A stretch of DNA of 22,518 nt from a virus. Position numbers and translations under genes: made by a program. The stretch spans positions 1-22,518 of the IMG/VR virus record IMGVR_UViG_3300025276_003974, one strand, 5' to 3'. Positions 6,130-13,313 of this stretch are shown here, piece by piece. Under the pieces are notes generated by a model. The model was given only the letters and a program-made list of their open reading frames with translations, did not search any database and was not told the DNA's origin. Position 1 is the stretch's first letter, and every line of letters starts with the position of its first letter.

Positions 6130-6819
6130 CTAAAGTTTTACTTCTGGGAATAGTGATTCTTGAATGAATGCATCAACATCGTCTGGGTTTATCCCTAGAC
6201 TTTTCATCACTGTTGGTGTGTGAGGATTCTGTTTCTGATAATACGCATAATTATTCTGAGCACCGACACCGAGTTCTCGATTGGAAAATCCATTGTAGTT
6301 GCCTATATTATCAAGATAGTAATTCATTGTGTCGTTAGCAACTCGACATATCTGCTCGACTTCAGCAGGCTCTTTTACCATTCCAGCGGCAATCATATCA
6401 TCGCTGAATATAGCTTTAGCCCATGGCGGTAGTTCTCGTTCACGTTTCCATTGCAGTGATCTCGACACAGTAGAAAAGTGTTCCATCATATCATGGTCGT
6501 GTACTGTCGTAGCTGAGAAATCATGAAATGCACCAGTCATCTTATTGGGACCAGCGATCACATCAAATCCATAGATAGGACCATCGTTATCTGTATGAGG
6601 AAATACACACACGTGCATCATCCACAACTTCTTTTGTTCACGCATATCTACAACGTCAACGTGGGCACGGCGAAAGTTCTGATTAGACCACACCTTATTT
6701 ACCCAGCCAGATTGATTGAATCTTTCCATACCAGGCTCTTGTACTGCATTTCCAACCGCATCTATCTTCTCGATTAGATCGTCTTGTAGCTTTATAAGGC
6801 TATCCCATATCATACTCAT
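6130..6819 (-). CDS. pcyX: Ferredoxin-dependent bilin reductase, PcyX-like
   Basis: Ferredoxin-dependent bilin reductase, reducing the biliverdin made by heme oxygenase. PcyX, first described from marine phage metagenomes, makes phycoerythrobilin. The 229 residues contain the family core RRAHVDVV...LWMMHVCVFPH...GPIYGFDVIAGPNKMTGAFHDFSAT. By eye, D55 is at the position of PcyA Glu76, H69 at PcyA His88 and D86 (in YGFD) at the essential PcyA Asp105. I chose the ATG at 6819 because it overlaps the upstream stop by four bases (ATGA), with GGAG 8 nt ahead; a GTG two codons earlier is possible. It sits two genes after heme oxygenase, giving a heme to biliverdin to reduced bilin route. PcyA or PebS are alternatives, but the gene pair and length suit PcyX best. 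Confidence 0.87.
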   Translation of the reverse strand: MSMIWDSLIKLQDDLIEKIDAVGNAVQEPGMERFNQSGWVNKVWSNQNFRRAHVDVVDMREQKKLWMMHVCVFPHTDNDGPIYGFDVIAGPNKMTGAFHDFSATTVHDHDMMEHFSTVSRSLQWKRERELPPWAKAIFSDDMIAAGMVKEPAEVEQICRVANDTMNYYLDNIGNYNGFSNRELGVGAQNNYAYYQKQNPHTPTVMKSLGINPDDVDAFIQESLFPEVKL

Positions 6820-6959
6820 AACCACGCTCCGAAAAATAATACTACTACTGTTACTACATAAAGTCCAATCAGCATCGTTTGTAACCTATGCATCCTGCGT
6901 TTTCTTTCCTCGAGTGCTTCCATCACCTTTTCATATGACGCTTCGAGTTCTTTATCCAT
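6816..6959 (-). CDS. 47-aa coiled-coil/membrane protein between heme oxygenase and bilin reductase
   Basis: MDKELEASYEKVMEALEERK is a charged helical N-terminus, followed by RRMHRLQ and one hydrophobic segment (about residues 27-47) that ends at FFGAWL. The ATG at 6959 overlaps the end of heme oxygenase by eight bases and the stop overlaps the bilin reductase start by four, so it is embedded in the operon. The possible GGAG is unusually close to the ATG, suggesting that translation depends on ribosomes finishing heme oxygenase. Its place between two enzymes of one pathway hints that it could tether them to the membrane, but no family is recognised. Confidence 0.6.
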   Translation of the reverse strand: MDKELEASYEKVMEALEERKRRMHRLQTMLIGLYVVTVVVLFFGAWL

Positions 6960-7491
6960 TCTCCAATTCTCCAAATAACTTAATTGCAAATTCAAAGCAA
7001 CGATTCGCTTCAGGTGCCATGCTATCATCTAACATACCACGAACTGTAGTCTTCAGTGTCTCTACGTCAACAAATTGGTACATCGTACCACTTCCAGGAA
7101 TACGTTTAGCGATCATCTTGCCACCGTACATGTCACCAAAGTGACGAACGTACATATGTGCGATAAGACCTTCTTTGTTATTCTCAAAAAGATTCTCTGT
7201 GTATGAGGCGTATTCTTGTGTAGATTTTGTTATGATCTCTGGGTCAAAAACGAACCCATGCATATGCTCTAGTTCTTGTAGATCATCTCTTATTAAAGAA
7301 CTTCTGGCTATTGAAGTCAAGCCGAGTTCCACTAGAGGTAACTTATACTCTAATGCAACGTAGTTATAAAATTGATTTGTAAGGTATCTGTAGTATAGAA
7401 ATGGGTCGATTGACCCACTCATAAGCGTAGACGCAAATTTCTTGCGTTCGGCTGATTTGTGGTTTTCCCACGTTAGTTCTTTTAAGTTCAC
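6952..7491 (-). CDS. ho1: Heme oxygenase
   Basis: Opens heme to biliverdin, iron and carbon monoxide using reduced ferredoxin. The 179-residue protein has the proximal heme-ligand region LTWENHKSAE (His11) at the N-terminus and the distal-helix motif HFGDMYGGKMI (GDMYGG at 119-124), where the glycines bend over the heme. Conserved YRYLTNQFYNYVALE and a C-terminal helix complete the fold. The length suits phage heme oxygenases, which are shorter than bacterial HO1 (about 240). The start is GTG at 7491 with GGAG 7 nt upstream; no ATG lies between it and His11. It lies ahead of the bilin reductase, its natural partner. In a non-photosynthetic host, iron release from heme could be as important as the bilin. 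Confidence 0.92.
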   Translation of the reverse strand: MNLKELTWENHKSAERKKFASTLMSGSIDPFLYYRYLTNQFYNYVALEYKLPLVELGLTSIARSSLIRDDLQELEHMHGFVFDPEIITKSTQEYASYTENLFENNKEGLIAHMYVRHFGDMYGGKMIAKRIPGSGTMYQFVDVETLKTTVRGMLDDSMAPEANRCFEFAIKLFGELENG

Positions 7492-7521
7492 TCAACATCT
7501 CCAATTCACTGTGTTTCATAA

Positions 7522-7546
7522 CTACTTAGTCTTATTTTCTAAGTAG
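7522..7546. other. Perfect 8-bp inverted repeat at the end of the kinase gene
   Basis: CTACTTAG (7522-7529) and CTAAGTAG (7539-7546) flank a 9-nt loop, and the right arm includes the stop codon of the kinase-like gene. There is no T-tract on the - strand, so it is more likely an attenuator or mRNA-end stabiliser than a full terminator ahead of heme oxygenase. Confidence 0.5.
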
Positions 7547-8246
7547 ATTTACTCTTCTTTTGACCGTCGATCCACTTTTGAGCGTTCTTATTCTCAGGTG
7601 CTTTGTTGACAAATTTGCTTACTTCTTTGTATGCACGTAGAGTCTCTACTTTGAAATCTTTACCTTCAGAGTTATCTACTACAGTAAACTTTTGCTTGCC
7701 AAAAAACGTTTGGAATGCACCAATGTTTTTCTGAACTGTTGTCCAGTATGTCTCAACTTCACTAGCTGGTAGTGTACGCTTTCTCTTTAGATTACGTGCC
7801 TGCGCTGTAGCGAGATCAGTGTTTACGAATATCATGGATACATCATATCCAATCTTTTTCAGCCCTGCGGCTTGCTTCTTTAATTTTTCTGTATCTTTAC
7901 CAGTACCATCAATGACCAGACCGAGTCGACCTTTAAGCCACATATTCTGCTTAACGCCTGTTAGTGCTTTTGCGGCGCCTCGGAGCTCTTGCCCTTGAAC
8001 AGAGAAAATATTCTCTGGTGTTGTTTCTAGTCCTGCTTTGCCCATTGCTTTTTCAAATGCATCGTCTGAGTTAACGACTTTGAAGCCTAGTGCTTGCAGA
8101 CCTGTTTTGCCCACTATGAATGACTTACCTGATCCAGGACCACCTGCTAGGAATACGGCTTTGAAGATTGCGGGGTCATTGACTCCCTCTTCCACTTCTC
8201 TTAATTCTTCTTTAAGGTAGTTTTGAAACGATAGCATCTTGTACAT
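7539..8246 (-). CDS. P-loop kinase, zeta-toxin/predicted-kinase type
   Basis: About 235 residues with a Walker A motif GGPGSGKS (35-42) after a hydrophobic strand (AVFLAGG), then FKVVNSDDAFE, a second-strand aspartate typical of small kinases and zeta-toxin-like proteins, and LGLVIDGTGKD as the probable Walker B/sensor strand. Arginine/lysine-rich RNLKRKRTLP may form the lid. Proteins of this kind recur in marine T4-like phages; the substrate is unknown, and an inhibitory (toxin) role should not be assumed. The first ATG (8246) has GAGG only 3 nt upstream, while the ATG three codons later has it 12 nt upstream, so the start is uncertain by three residues. A TATAAATA late-promoter match lies about 70 bp upstream. 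Confidence 0.78.
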   Translation of the reverse strand: MYKMLSFQNYLKEELREVEEGVNDPAIFKAVFLAGGPGSGKSFIVGKTGLQALGFKVVNSDDAFEKAMGKAGLETTPENIFSVQGQELRGAAKALTGVKQNMWLKGRLGLVIDGTGKDTEKLKKQAAGLKKIGYDVSMIFVNTDLATAQARNLKRKRTLPASEVETYWTTVQKNIGAFQTFFGKQKFTVVDNSEGKDFKVETLRAYKEVSKFVNKAPENKNAQKWIDGQKKSKST

Positions 8247-8314
8247 AGTCCTCTAGTTCTATTGTTGTTTAGGTTTGACTCCATCTGTATAGATTAGTCT
8301 TCCCACTCATACTG

Positions 8315-8920
8315 TTATTTATAAAATATGTGACTGTCAATCCTGACGGTACGATCATATGATTTAGCCCAATACGGCTTTACATATGACGCATGATACA
8401 TTGTAGCACCACTTGTTACGTCAGGAATCTTACCATAATCACCCATTATCTCTGAAGCATTTATCTCTGCTACTTTATAGTCATCTTTGTTAAGAGGGCG
8501 ATCATGTTTACCGTCACAGTACCAAGAAAATTGGCATTTGTTACGTAGAGGATTACCCTTCTGATCAACGTGTGATTGATAGACTACATCACATATAGTA
8601 TCTGGGTACCGTTCATCCATTACCCTATTAATAGTAACAAAGCCTACTGCTTTTTGACCTAACTGAGAGTCACTTCTAGCTTCATGATATATATTAAGAG
8701 AAAGGCATTGATGCTCACGAACGTATTCCAGTTGTCTATCGACTTGTAGTGATGTTGCTTGCGCTATCGCAATCTGATTAGCAGAGGCAATAGAAGCGTT
8801 AATAGCTATGAATACTATTCCACCCATTGATATGACTGACAAGAAGCCAGAGACTAATGCAATAGTGTCTTTTAATTTGTATCGTTTTAATATCATTTGA
8901 GTAGCCTTAATCGTTTTCAT
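8315..8920 (-). CDS. SleB-like cell wall hydrolase with N-terminal membrane anchor (putative endolysin)
   Basis: Peptidoglycan hydrolase of the SleB/Hydrolase_2 family. The signature LSLNIYHEARSDSQLGQKAVGFVTINRV (72-100) contains the expected catalytic glutamate (Glu80, YHEAR), followed by YPDTICDVVYQ and CQFSWYCDGKHD, both typical of the family. The N-terminal 20 residues are basic and are followed by a hydrophobic segment (about 20-48) rich in Ala, Gly, Ser and Ile. That looks like a signal-anchor/SAR-type export signal, so the enzyme could reach the periplasm without a holin. I use the ATG at 8920, just after the promoter; ATG 8899, with AAGG upstream, is an alternative. It probably acts in host lysis at the end of infection, although it follows a host-type promoter. 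Confidence 0.85.
   Translation of the reverse strand: MKTIKATQMILKRYKLKDTIALVSGFLSVISMGGIVFIAINASIASANQIAIAQATSLQVDRQLEYVREHQCLSLNIYHEARSDSQLGQKAVGFVTINRVMDERYPDTICDVVYQSHVDQKGNPLRNKCQFSWYCDGKHDRPLNKDDYKVAEINASEIMGDYGKIPDVTSGATMYHASYVKPYWAKSYDRTVRIDSHIFYK
8316..8323 (-). promoter_or_regulatory. Candidate T4-type late promoter (TATAAATA)
   Basis: An exact TATAAATA overlaps the stop codon of the lysin gene and lies about 70 bp upstream of the kinase-like gene on the - strand. The intergenic position supports it, and it could provide late transcription of the kinase, heme oxygenase and bilin reductase genes. Confidence 0.5.
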
Positions 8921-8938
8921 TTCTGAGTTTATAACTCT

Positions 8939-8966
8939 ATTATACACGAAAAATTTGGAGTGTCAA
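8939..8966 (-). promoter_or_regulatory. Sigma-70 promoter of the lysin gene
   Basis: TTGACA (8961-8966), 16-bp spacer, TATAAT (8939-8944) on the - strand. Transcription would start near 8932, only about 12 nt before the chosen lysin start codon. A large stem-loop (9000-9032) lies 34 bp upstream. Confidence 0.78.
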
Positions 8967-8999
8967 GTACTAAATCCGAAAATCTCAATTTATTTGTGT

Positions 9000-9032
9000 G
9001 CTATAAAGTGCATGATTTCTACACTTTTTAGC
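9000..9032 (-). terminator. Long stem-loop ahead of the lysin promoter
   Basis: An 11-position stem with one mismatch (9000-9010 against 9022-9032) and an 11-nt loop follows the small-gene operon ending at 9052. There is no strong T-tract on the - strand, so termination may be partial. Its placement just ahead of a promoter resembles the stem-loop/early-promoter cassettes described in T-even phages. Confidence 0.55.
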
Positions 9033-9051
9033 GCATATAAGTGTTGTCGGA

Positions 9052-9237
9052 TTACCGCTTTAGCTTGATGAACTTTCTGCGGCTCTTAGAGAACTGCTTC
9101 ATAGGCTTGTTGAATATGATCTCCTCAGTGGTACCCGTTTTGATGTACCCAACGAGTGAACCAGCTTTGTCGATCATATATGTGTGGTTCGGAATGTTAG
9201 TATCCCAAACAGTAATTTCTTTAAAGTATTCTATCAC
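9052..9237 (-). CDS. 61-aa basic hypothetical protein
   Basis: The sequence runs MIEYFKEITVWDTNIPNHTY with strand-like segments, then a strongly basic C-terminus (KQFSKSRRKFIKLKR). It starts at GTG 9237, which overlaps the preceding stop codon as GTGA, with GGAG 8 nt upstream. The basic tail suggests contact with nucleic acid or membrane, but no family is recognised. Last gene of a three-gene overlapping operon. Confidence 0.68.
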   Translation of the reverse strand: MIEYFKEITVWDTNIPNHTYMIDKAGSLVGYIKTGTTEEIIFNKPMKQFSKSRRKFIKLKR

Positions 9238-9407
9238 GCATTTTCTCCAGGATAACCCTCAAGATCGTAATACACTTTGTATGCCTCAATAACTTTAAGT
9301 GGCATAGCGTACGGATTCTTCACAATGAAGATCATCAGTTGGTCCCAGGTTAACCCTAGAAACTCACACTCTTTGTTCAAAACAGTTGTTGCGCCTTTGA
9401 TTCTCAT
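9234..9407 (-). CDS. 57-aa hypothetical protein in an overlapping small-gene operon
   Basis: MRIKGATTVLNKECEFLGLT is followed by WDQLMIFIVKNPYAMPLKVIEAYKVYYDLEG. The ATG at 9407 overlaps the preceding stop as TAATG, with AGGGG upstream, and its own stop overlaps the next start as GTGA. Two precise couplings make a real gene very likely despite the small size. No function is recognised. Confidence 0.72.
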   Translation of the reverse strand: MRIKGATTVLNKECEFLGLTWDQLMIFIVKNPYAMPLKVIEAYKVYYDLEGYPGENA

Positions 9408-9697
9408 TATCTTTTCCCCTTATATCCAAGTGCTTTCATTGCTCCGGCTGGATGCTCTGCTTTTTCTAGAGCCAAGTATTCCTCAACAGTAGTGTTCTTA
9501 ACTAAGAAGTTGACCCAAGCTTTCCAAGGCTTATATCCATATTTGAATCTAGCGATGAATTCCGGCTTTGGTAACCCATGCCAAGATGGGTGACAAGTAG
9601 GTCTTGCGACTTCCATGTTCACACTCTGGGTGTGTCTGCCTCTATACATTAGGAACATTCCGTCCCAGGTAAAGTCTTCTTTGGTAAATGCTGTCAT
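9407..9697 (-). CDS. 97-aa hypothetical phage protein
   Basis: Rich in tryptophan and aromatic residues (DFTWDGMFLMYRGRH, HPSWHGLPKPEFIARFKYGYKPWKAWVNFLVKN), ending in a helical TTVEEYLALEKAEHPAGAMKALGY. Two cysteine/histidine-containing stretches are too sparse to call a zinc finger. The start at ATG 9697 follows AGAGAG; an upstream in-frame ATG at 9718 lies within the leader of the promoter cassette. It is first in an operon with the 57- and 61-aa genes. It looks like a conserved small protein of marine T4-like phages, but I do not know its function. Confidence 0.72.
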   Translation of the reverse strand: MTAFTKEDFTWDGMFLMYRGRHTQSVNMEVARPTCHPSWHGLPKPEFIARFKYGYKPWKAWVNFLVKNTTVEEYLALEKAEHPAGAMKALGYKGKR

Positions 9698-9729
9698 ATT
9701 ATCACTCTCTTTCTTCATTTTATACAACT

Positions 9730-9757
9730 ATTATAACATAGTTGGTGGGAATGTCAA
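9730..9757 (-). promoter_or_regulatory. Sigma-70 promoter cassette for the 97/57/61-aa operon
   Basis: TTGACA (9752-9757), 16-bp spacer, TATAAT (9730-9735) on the - strand. AAATAAAGG lies just before the -35 box and TTGTATA just after the -10 box; both flanks recur at other promoters in the window. Confidence 0.8.
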
Positions 9758-9760
9758 CCT

Positions 9761-10015
9761 TTATTTTACATCAAAAGCTTTGATATCACTTATGGTTTTC
9801 ACTATCCAATGAGACATGAATTCCGCAAGAAGGTATTCGTCCTCAGTGGCTTGAAGCAAAGTAGCTCCGTTACATATAGTAACCTCAGCTGGATCAGCAT
9901 TATCCATGACGTACATAGAGTACTCTTCGTGGATGTTATCAATGTCGTTATCTAGGTTAAAGTTAAACAGATCAACGTACATGCTTTCATTAATGGTGTA
10001 ATTTTGTGTATTCAT
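9761..10015 (-). CDS. 84-aa acidic hypothetical protein
   Basis: A strongly acidic protein (MYVDLFNFNLDNDIDNIHEEY, then NADPAEVTICNGATLLQATEDEYLLAEFMSHWIVKTISDIKAFD). The ATG at 10015 has AGAGAA upstream. It stands alone between two promoter cassettes, at 10050-10077 and 9730-9757, so it is probably an early single-gene unit. Small acidic early phage proteins often bind host factors, but nothing here identifies a partner. Confidence 0.7.
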   Translation of the reverse strand: MNTQNYTINESMYVDLFNFNLDNDIDNIHEEYSMYVMDNADPAEVTICNGATLLQATEDEYLLAEFMSHWIVKTISDIKAFDVK

Positions 10016-10049
10016 TCAAATTCTCTTGGTTTCTTTAGTTTATACAAGT

Positions 10050-10077
10050 ATTATAGCATACCTGGCAGGGATGTCAA
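10050..10077 (-). promoter_or_regulatory. Sigma-70 promoter cassette for the 84-aa gene
   Basis: TTGACA (10072-10077), 16-bp spacer, TATAAT (10050-10055) on the - strand, followed by ACTTGTATA. The same flanks occur at 9730, 19120 and 21663. Confidence 0.8.
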
Positions 10078-10100
10078 CCTTTATTTTCGTTTTATTTGAA

Positions 10101-10130
10101 GAAAAGTGGGCAGTTTAACGACAGTGCCCA
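10101..10130 (-). terminator. Terminator at the end of the curli/cyclase operon
   Basis: TGGGCA/TGCCCA (10107-10112 with 10125-10130) form a 6-bp stem followed on the - strand by CTTTTC. A second perfect 6-bp hairpin (GTCCCA/TGGGAC, 10137-10142 with 10149-10154) lies directly before it and starts inside the stop codon of the 45-aa gene. The tandem hairpins close the long operon that begins at 17369. Confidence 0.72.
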
Positions 10131-10153
10131 GGTCAGGTCCCAAGGTAGTGGGA

Positions 10154-10291
10154 CTATTCGGTTCCTTTTATGTATGGCTTCGGTGCGACAGTCATCACAT
10201 AATCAGGGTTAATTCGGCCGTTGATGATTACAACGGGTGTCTTCTTTTCTATAGGCTTCAATGTGAAGCCCTTGTGTCGTATCACTATCAT
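10154..10291 (-). CDS. 45-aa hypothetical protein coupled to the cyclase
   Basis: The sequence begins MIVIRHKGFTLKPIEKKTPV, continues VIINGRINPDYVMTVAPKP and ends YIKGTE. The ATG overlaps the cyclase stop codon by four bases (ATGA), and the frame ends right at the first of two hairpins that close the operon. That fit supports a translated gene. It is basic, has no membrane segment and is not recognised. Confidence 0.62.
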   Translation of the reverse strand: MIVIRHKGFTLKPIEKKTPVVIINGRINPDYVMTVAPKPYIKGTE

Positions 10292-12321
10292 TTTGAAGTT
10301 GCGATGAATACACCGTTCCAGTCTTCTGGTAAGGTCTGCGTGTTCATGTACTCACAACGCTCAATCCACATCTCATAGTATCCAATCAGTTTACCATCGA
10401 ATTGAGTCTTAAGCTTCTCGCATTCTATAATAGCATCGTCAAACTTTTGCTTGCGATACATCTGGTGCATGGCAACATGCTTGCGCTGACTAGATTTGTA
10501 ATGCGCTTTAATGTTATCTAATACTGTATATATCTCTATGCCAATCGTCTTACCTTTGACTGCTAGATCATCAACTTTCAAGTAGAAGAAGTCATCTTTG
10601 GTCTTATCATAAGTCGATCCACCTACTAGTAGTACACATCCATATTCTTTACACTTACTTTCTATACGAGCCGCAGTACTAACAGCATCTCCAAGTATGT
10701 CATATGCGTGTCGTTTAGTCGAACCCATCTCACCGATATAGCCTAGACCGCTATTGATTCCAGCACCCATGCCAATTTCAGGTTTGCCTTGAGCCATGAG
10801 GTCTTCGTTGAATTTCTCTACAGCCTTTAACATATCGAGACCAGTCTGTACCGCTGTTTTTGGATGATCTGGATCGTCCATAGGAGCATTATGTATATGC
10901 ATAGATGCATCACCAATGTACTTGATTATCATACCGTTCGCATCGATGACTGGCTCAGATATTGCGTCCATGTAAGCATTCATCACTTGAGTGAGACCCT
11001 TTACATCGTCACCAAACGACTCACCAAGCGGTGTGAATCCACGTAGATCAGAGAAGCATATCGTTACCTCTTTTTTCTGACCATTTTTAACTAGTTCAGG
11101 ATTCTTCTGTAGCATCATCACAACTTCTGGAGATGTATATCCAGCAAACTGCTTCTTGATCTTCATCTTCTCGAAATACTCTTGCCCGTACTTAACACCA
11201 TACACATGAGCAAATACTATTATGCACATCAGTCCTTGAAGTGCGGTATTACATAGTACTTGATATTCAGCGAAGATGTATATGGGACTATAGACTACTG
11301 CGCCTATGATGAGTATTGGTGGTAACCAACCAAATCTGATATAACTGAGTGCTATTATTAATAGTCCTATACCAGCAATTGCTATCAATTTAGCGAATGA
11401 TTCTAGTGGGTGAGTGACAATGTTGTAGCCATTCTTTACAGACGCAAACGATCTAGCAGTCACATCATGCCCGTAGACAGCACCAGACGCTGTAGGAACG
11501 GGATTGGAGATACCTTCTGCTGTTACACCAATAAAGACTGTTGCTCCTTGCAAATCAGGCAACTCACTGACTAAATCATATCGACTAAAATCGTAGTTTG
11601 GGTTTATCCATATGCGTGATTGTGGATCAGTTTTGATCGTTGGGAATCCTTTAACACGAACTGCTGAAACCCCGATCCCATTGGACTTTACTTGAAATGT
11701 GTTGGATCCGGTGTACGCCTTGAATATCTCTAGTACGATAGATGGGTACAGATCCTCACCCACGCCAGCGAGCATTGGTAATCTGCGAACAACTCCATCG
11801 ATCTCGGGCAGAGTGTTGGCAATTCCAACACCTGTAGCTACGTTCTCATACTTCTCAATATTAGCGGCTATACCAGGATAATTGTAAATATAATCCAAAG
11901 CATTATTACCAACCTGTACGATAGCAGTACTGTATGCTGATCTATTTTGTGCTTTATTACTAGGGAAGTGAGATAGGATGACACCTTGTCCGAGAACAGA
12001 TGTGAACATCTCATCTTTACCTGTACGATCTTCTTCAGGAAATGATATGTTGAATACAATGACACCAGCGTTAGCTTGACGTAGCCTGACAATCAGGTCG
12101 CCGTAGATATCTCTAGGTAAAGGGTATTGTCCATGTACTTCTAAAGTCTTCTCTGATATGTCGATTAGTACGACATCTGTAATGGTTTCTTTTTCTTGTA
12201 CTATGAGTTGATCCGCAATCTTTAGATCAATCACCTGCAATAAGGTGGGATTCGATAGTGTCAACCACGTCAAGAATAGCGTAGTGATTATAGCAAATAT
12301 TGGTGATAAAATAAACTTCAT
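10288..12321 (-). CDS. CHASE2-domain class III adenylate cyclase
   Basis: Membrane receptor-type cyclase. Residues 1-20 form a membrane segment. Residues 30-300 look like an extracytoplasmic CHASE2 sensor (DVVLIDISEKTL, YPLPRDIYGDLI, PEIDGVVRRLPML, TVFIGVTAEG). Two or three membrane segments follow (about 308-372), then a class III catalytic domain (415-600) and a C-terminal helical tail ending EDWNGVF. Both metal-binding aspartates are present (Asp425 in CFSDLRGFT, Asp471 in KYIGDA). Lys467 and Asp541 (YDILGD) match the adenine-selecting pair of adenylate cyclases, so cAMP is the likely product. Arg552 is kept, but the usual transition-state asparagine is Ser548. AGGGGAA precedes the ATG at 12321. 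FecR-domain proteins and CHASE2 cyclases often occur together in bacteria, and a FecR gene lies two genes upstream. Confidence 0.9.
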   Translation of the reverse strand: MKFILSPIFAIITTLFLTWLTLSNPTLLQVIDLKIADQLIVQEKETITDVVLIDISEKTLEVHGQYPLPRDIYGDLIVRLRQANAGVIVFNISFPEEDRTGKDEMFTSVLGQGVILSHFPSNKAQNRSAYSTAIVQVGNNALDYIYNYPGIAANIEKYENVATGVGIANTLPEIDGVVRRLPMLAGVGEDLYPSIVLEIFKAYTGSNTFQVKSNGIGVSAVRVKGFPTIKTDPQSRIWINPNYDFSRYDLVSELPDLQGATVFIGVTAEGISNPVPTASGAVYGHDVTARSFASVKNGYNIVTHPLESFAKLIAIAGIGLLIIALSYIRFGWLPPILIIGAVVYSPIYIFAEYQVLCNTALQGLMCIIVFAHVYGVKYGQEYFEKMKIKKQFAGYTSPEVVMMLQKNPELVKNGQKKEVTICFSDLRGFTPLGESFGDDVKGLTQVMNAYMDAISEPVIDANGMIIKYIGDASMHIHNAPMDDPDHPKTAVQTGLDMLKAVEKFNEDLMAQGKPEIGMGAGINSGLGYIGEMGSTKRHAYDILGDAVSTAARIESKCKEYGCVLLVGGSTYDKTKDDFFYLKVDDLAVKGKTIGIEIYTVLDNIKAHYKSSQRKHVAMHQMYRKQKFDDAIIECEKLKTQFDGKLIGYYEMWIERCEYMNTQTLPEDWNGVFIATSK

Positions 12322-12344
12322 ATGACGTTCCCCTACATTGCTAT

Positions 12345-13313
12345 TTAGTCGTTTTGATACACTATTAGATTACATCCTCCGAAGGCATTACAAGTTCCAC
12401 TAACTGCGGCACCATCGGTCATGGTATGTGGCAACGTGTAATTCTTATTGGACGCTCCTTTTTGCTCTAGCTTGAAATCCCATGGCTGTGAGCCATCGAG
12501 TGCTACTCTAGCGGCATGAACGCCTGCTCCGTTTTGGAATATATCTGCCTTGTGATTATCGCCAGTAATTGCTAAGTCTATAAATTTATCACCAGCACCG
12601 TGTTGCCTTATATCGACATCATTACTATCTCCCGTTACGGTGAGTACAGCGGCTTTGTTGCCGATGCCTTTTTGTAGTATGTCTATGTCATTACTATCGC
12701 CAATTATAGTGGCATCGATATATCCGTGTGAGCCCGAATGCAGATCCTGTTCAGTATCAACATCATTACTGTTGCCAACGATTATTAAGCCTAAGTAACT
12801 TATGCCTCCAGCCTGTGTTATGAATACATCATTAAAGCTACCTGTTATGCCTGCTTCAACTGTGTCACCTTGTCCTGAGGCAGCCAATGCAAGTTTTGCA
12901 TTTATTTTGGTTTGCTGTGCGGTAGTTGGTGCGGTTGATGCATAAACTGGGGTAGCCGCGGCTGCAGGAGCTGAAAAGGAGTACCAAGAACCTGCGGCAG
13001 GGGTAAAACTATTGCCATCAGCGTCACACATAGTTAGAAATAGATTGTCGCCACTGCCACTGACACCGCATACAAAAGCAGTATCTCCTACTGAACCAGA
13101 TCCAAAGCCGCTATAAGATGTCATAGTAGCAATCCATCCAACAATGCCATTGCCTAAAGCTACTAGATCAGCAAAGGTTGTTGTATCATTGCCATTATAG
13201 ACGTAGATATAAGTAGAGCCTTGTGAACTTACGTTCATGACAGCCGTGCCAGTATCAGCTTTGGCGGGTGCTGGAGATACGAGTAGCAGTAGTAATATGA
13301 ATAGATATCTCAA
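12345..13313 (-). CDS. Secreted curlin-repeat protein with an extra N-terminal domain
   Basis: 322 residues. Signal peptide 1-19 (cut likely after AKA). Residues 20-150 form a Gly/Ser/Ala-rich domain. Residues 155-285 hold curlin-type repeats built on G(D/N)SNDVDI-x-Q-x-GxGxxA (for example GDSNDIDILQKGIGNKA and GDSNDVDIRQHGAGDKF). A C-terminal part with two cysteines ends NLIVYQND. Curlin repeats stack into amyloid-forming beta-arches in CsgA/CsgB. The start is TTG at 13313, overlapping the FecR stop as TTGA; no later start keeps the signal peptide. CsgG and CsgF in the same operon are the expected export route. The gene could encode a CsgB-like nucleator or a host-surface protein. Confidence 0.82.
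   Translation of the reverse strand: MRYLFILLLLLVSPAPAKADTGTAVMNVSSQGSTYIYVYNGNDTTTFADLVALGNGIVGWIATMTSYSGFGSGSVGDTAFVCGVSGSGDNLFLTMCDADGNSFTPAAGSWYSFSAPAAAATPVYASTAPTTAQQTKINAKLALAASGQGDTVEAGITGSFNDVFITQAGGISYLGLIIVGNSNDVDTEQDLHSGSHGYIDATIIGDSNDIDILQKGIGNKAAVLTVTGDSNDVDIRQHGAGDKFIDLAITGDNHKADIFQNGAGVHAARVALDGSQPWDFKLEQKGASNKNYTLPHTMTDGAAVSGTCNAFGGCNLIVYQND

Noticed and set aside
6716-7144. 142-codon + strand frame opposite heme oxygenase and the reductase
   Set aside because: Antisense shadow; the - strand products carry catalytic motifs.
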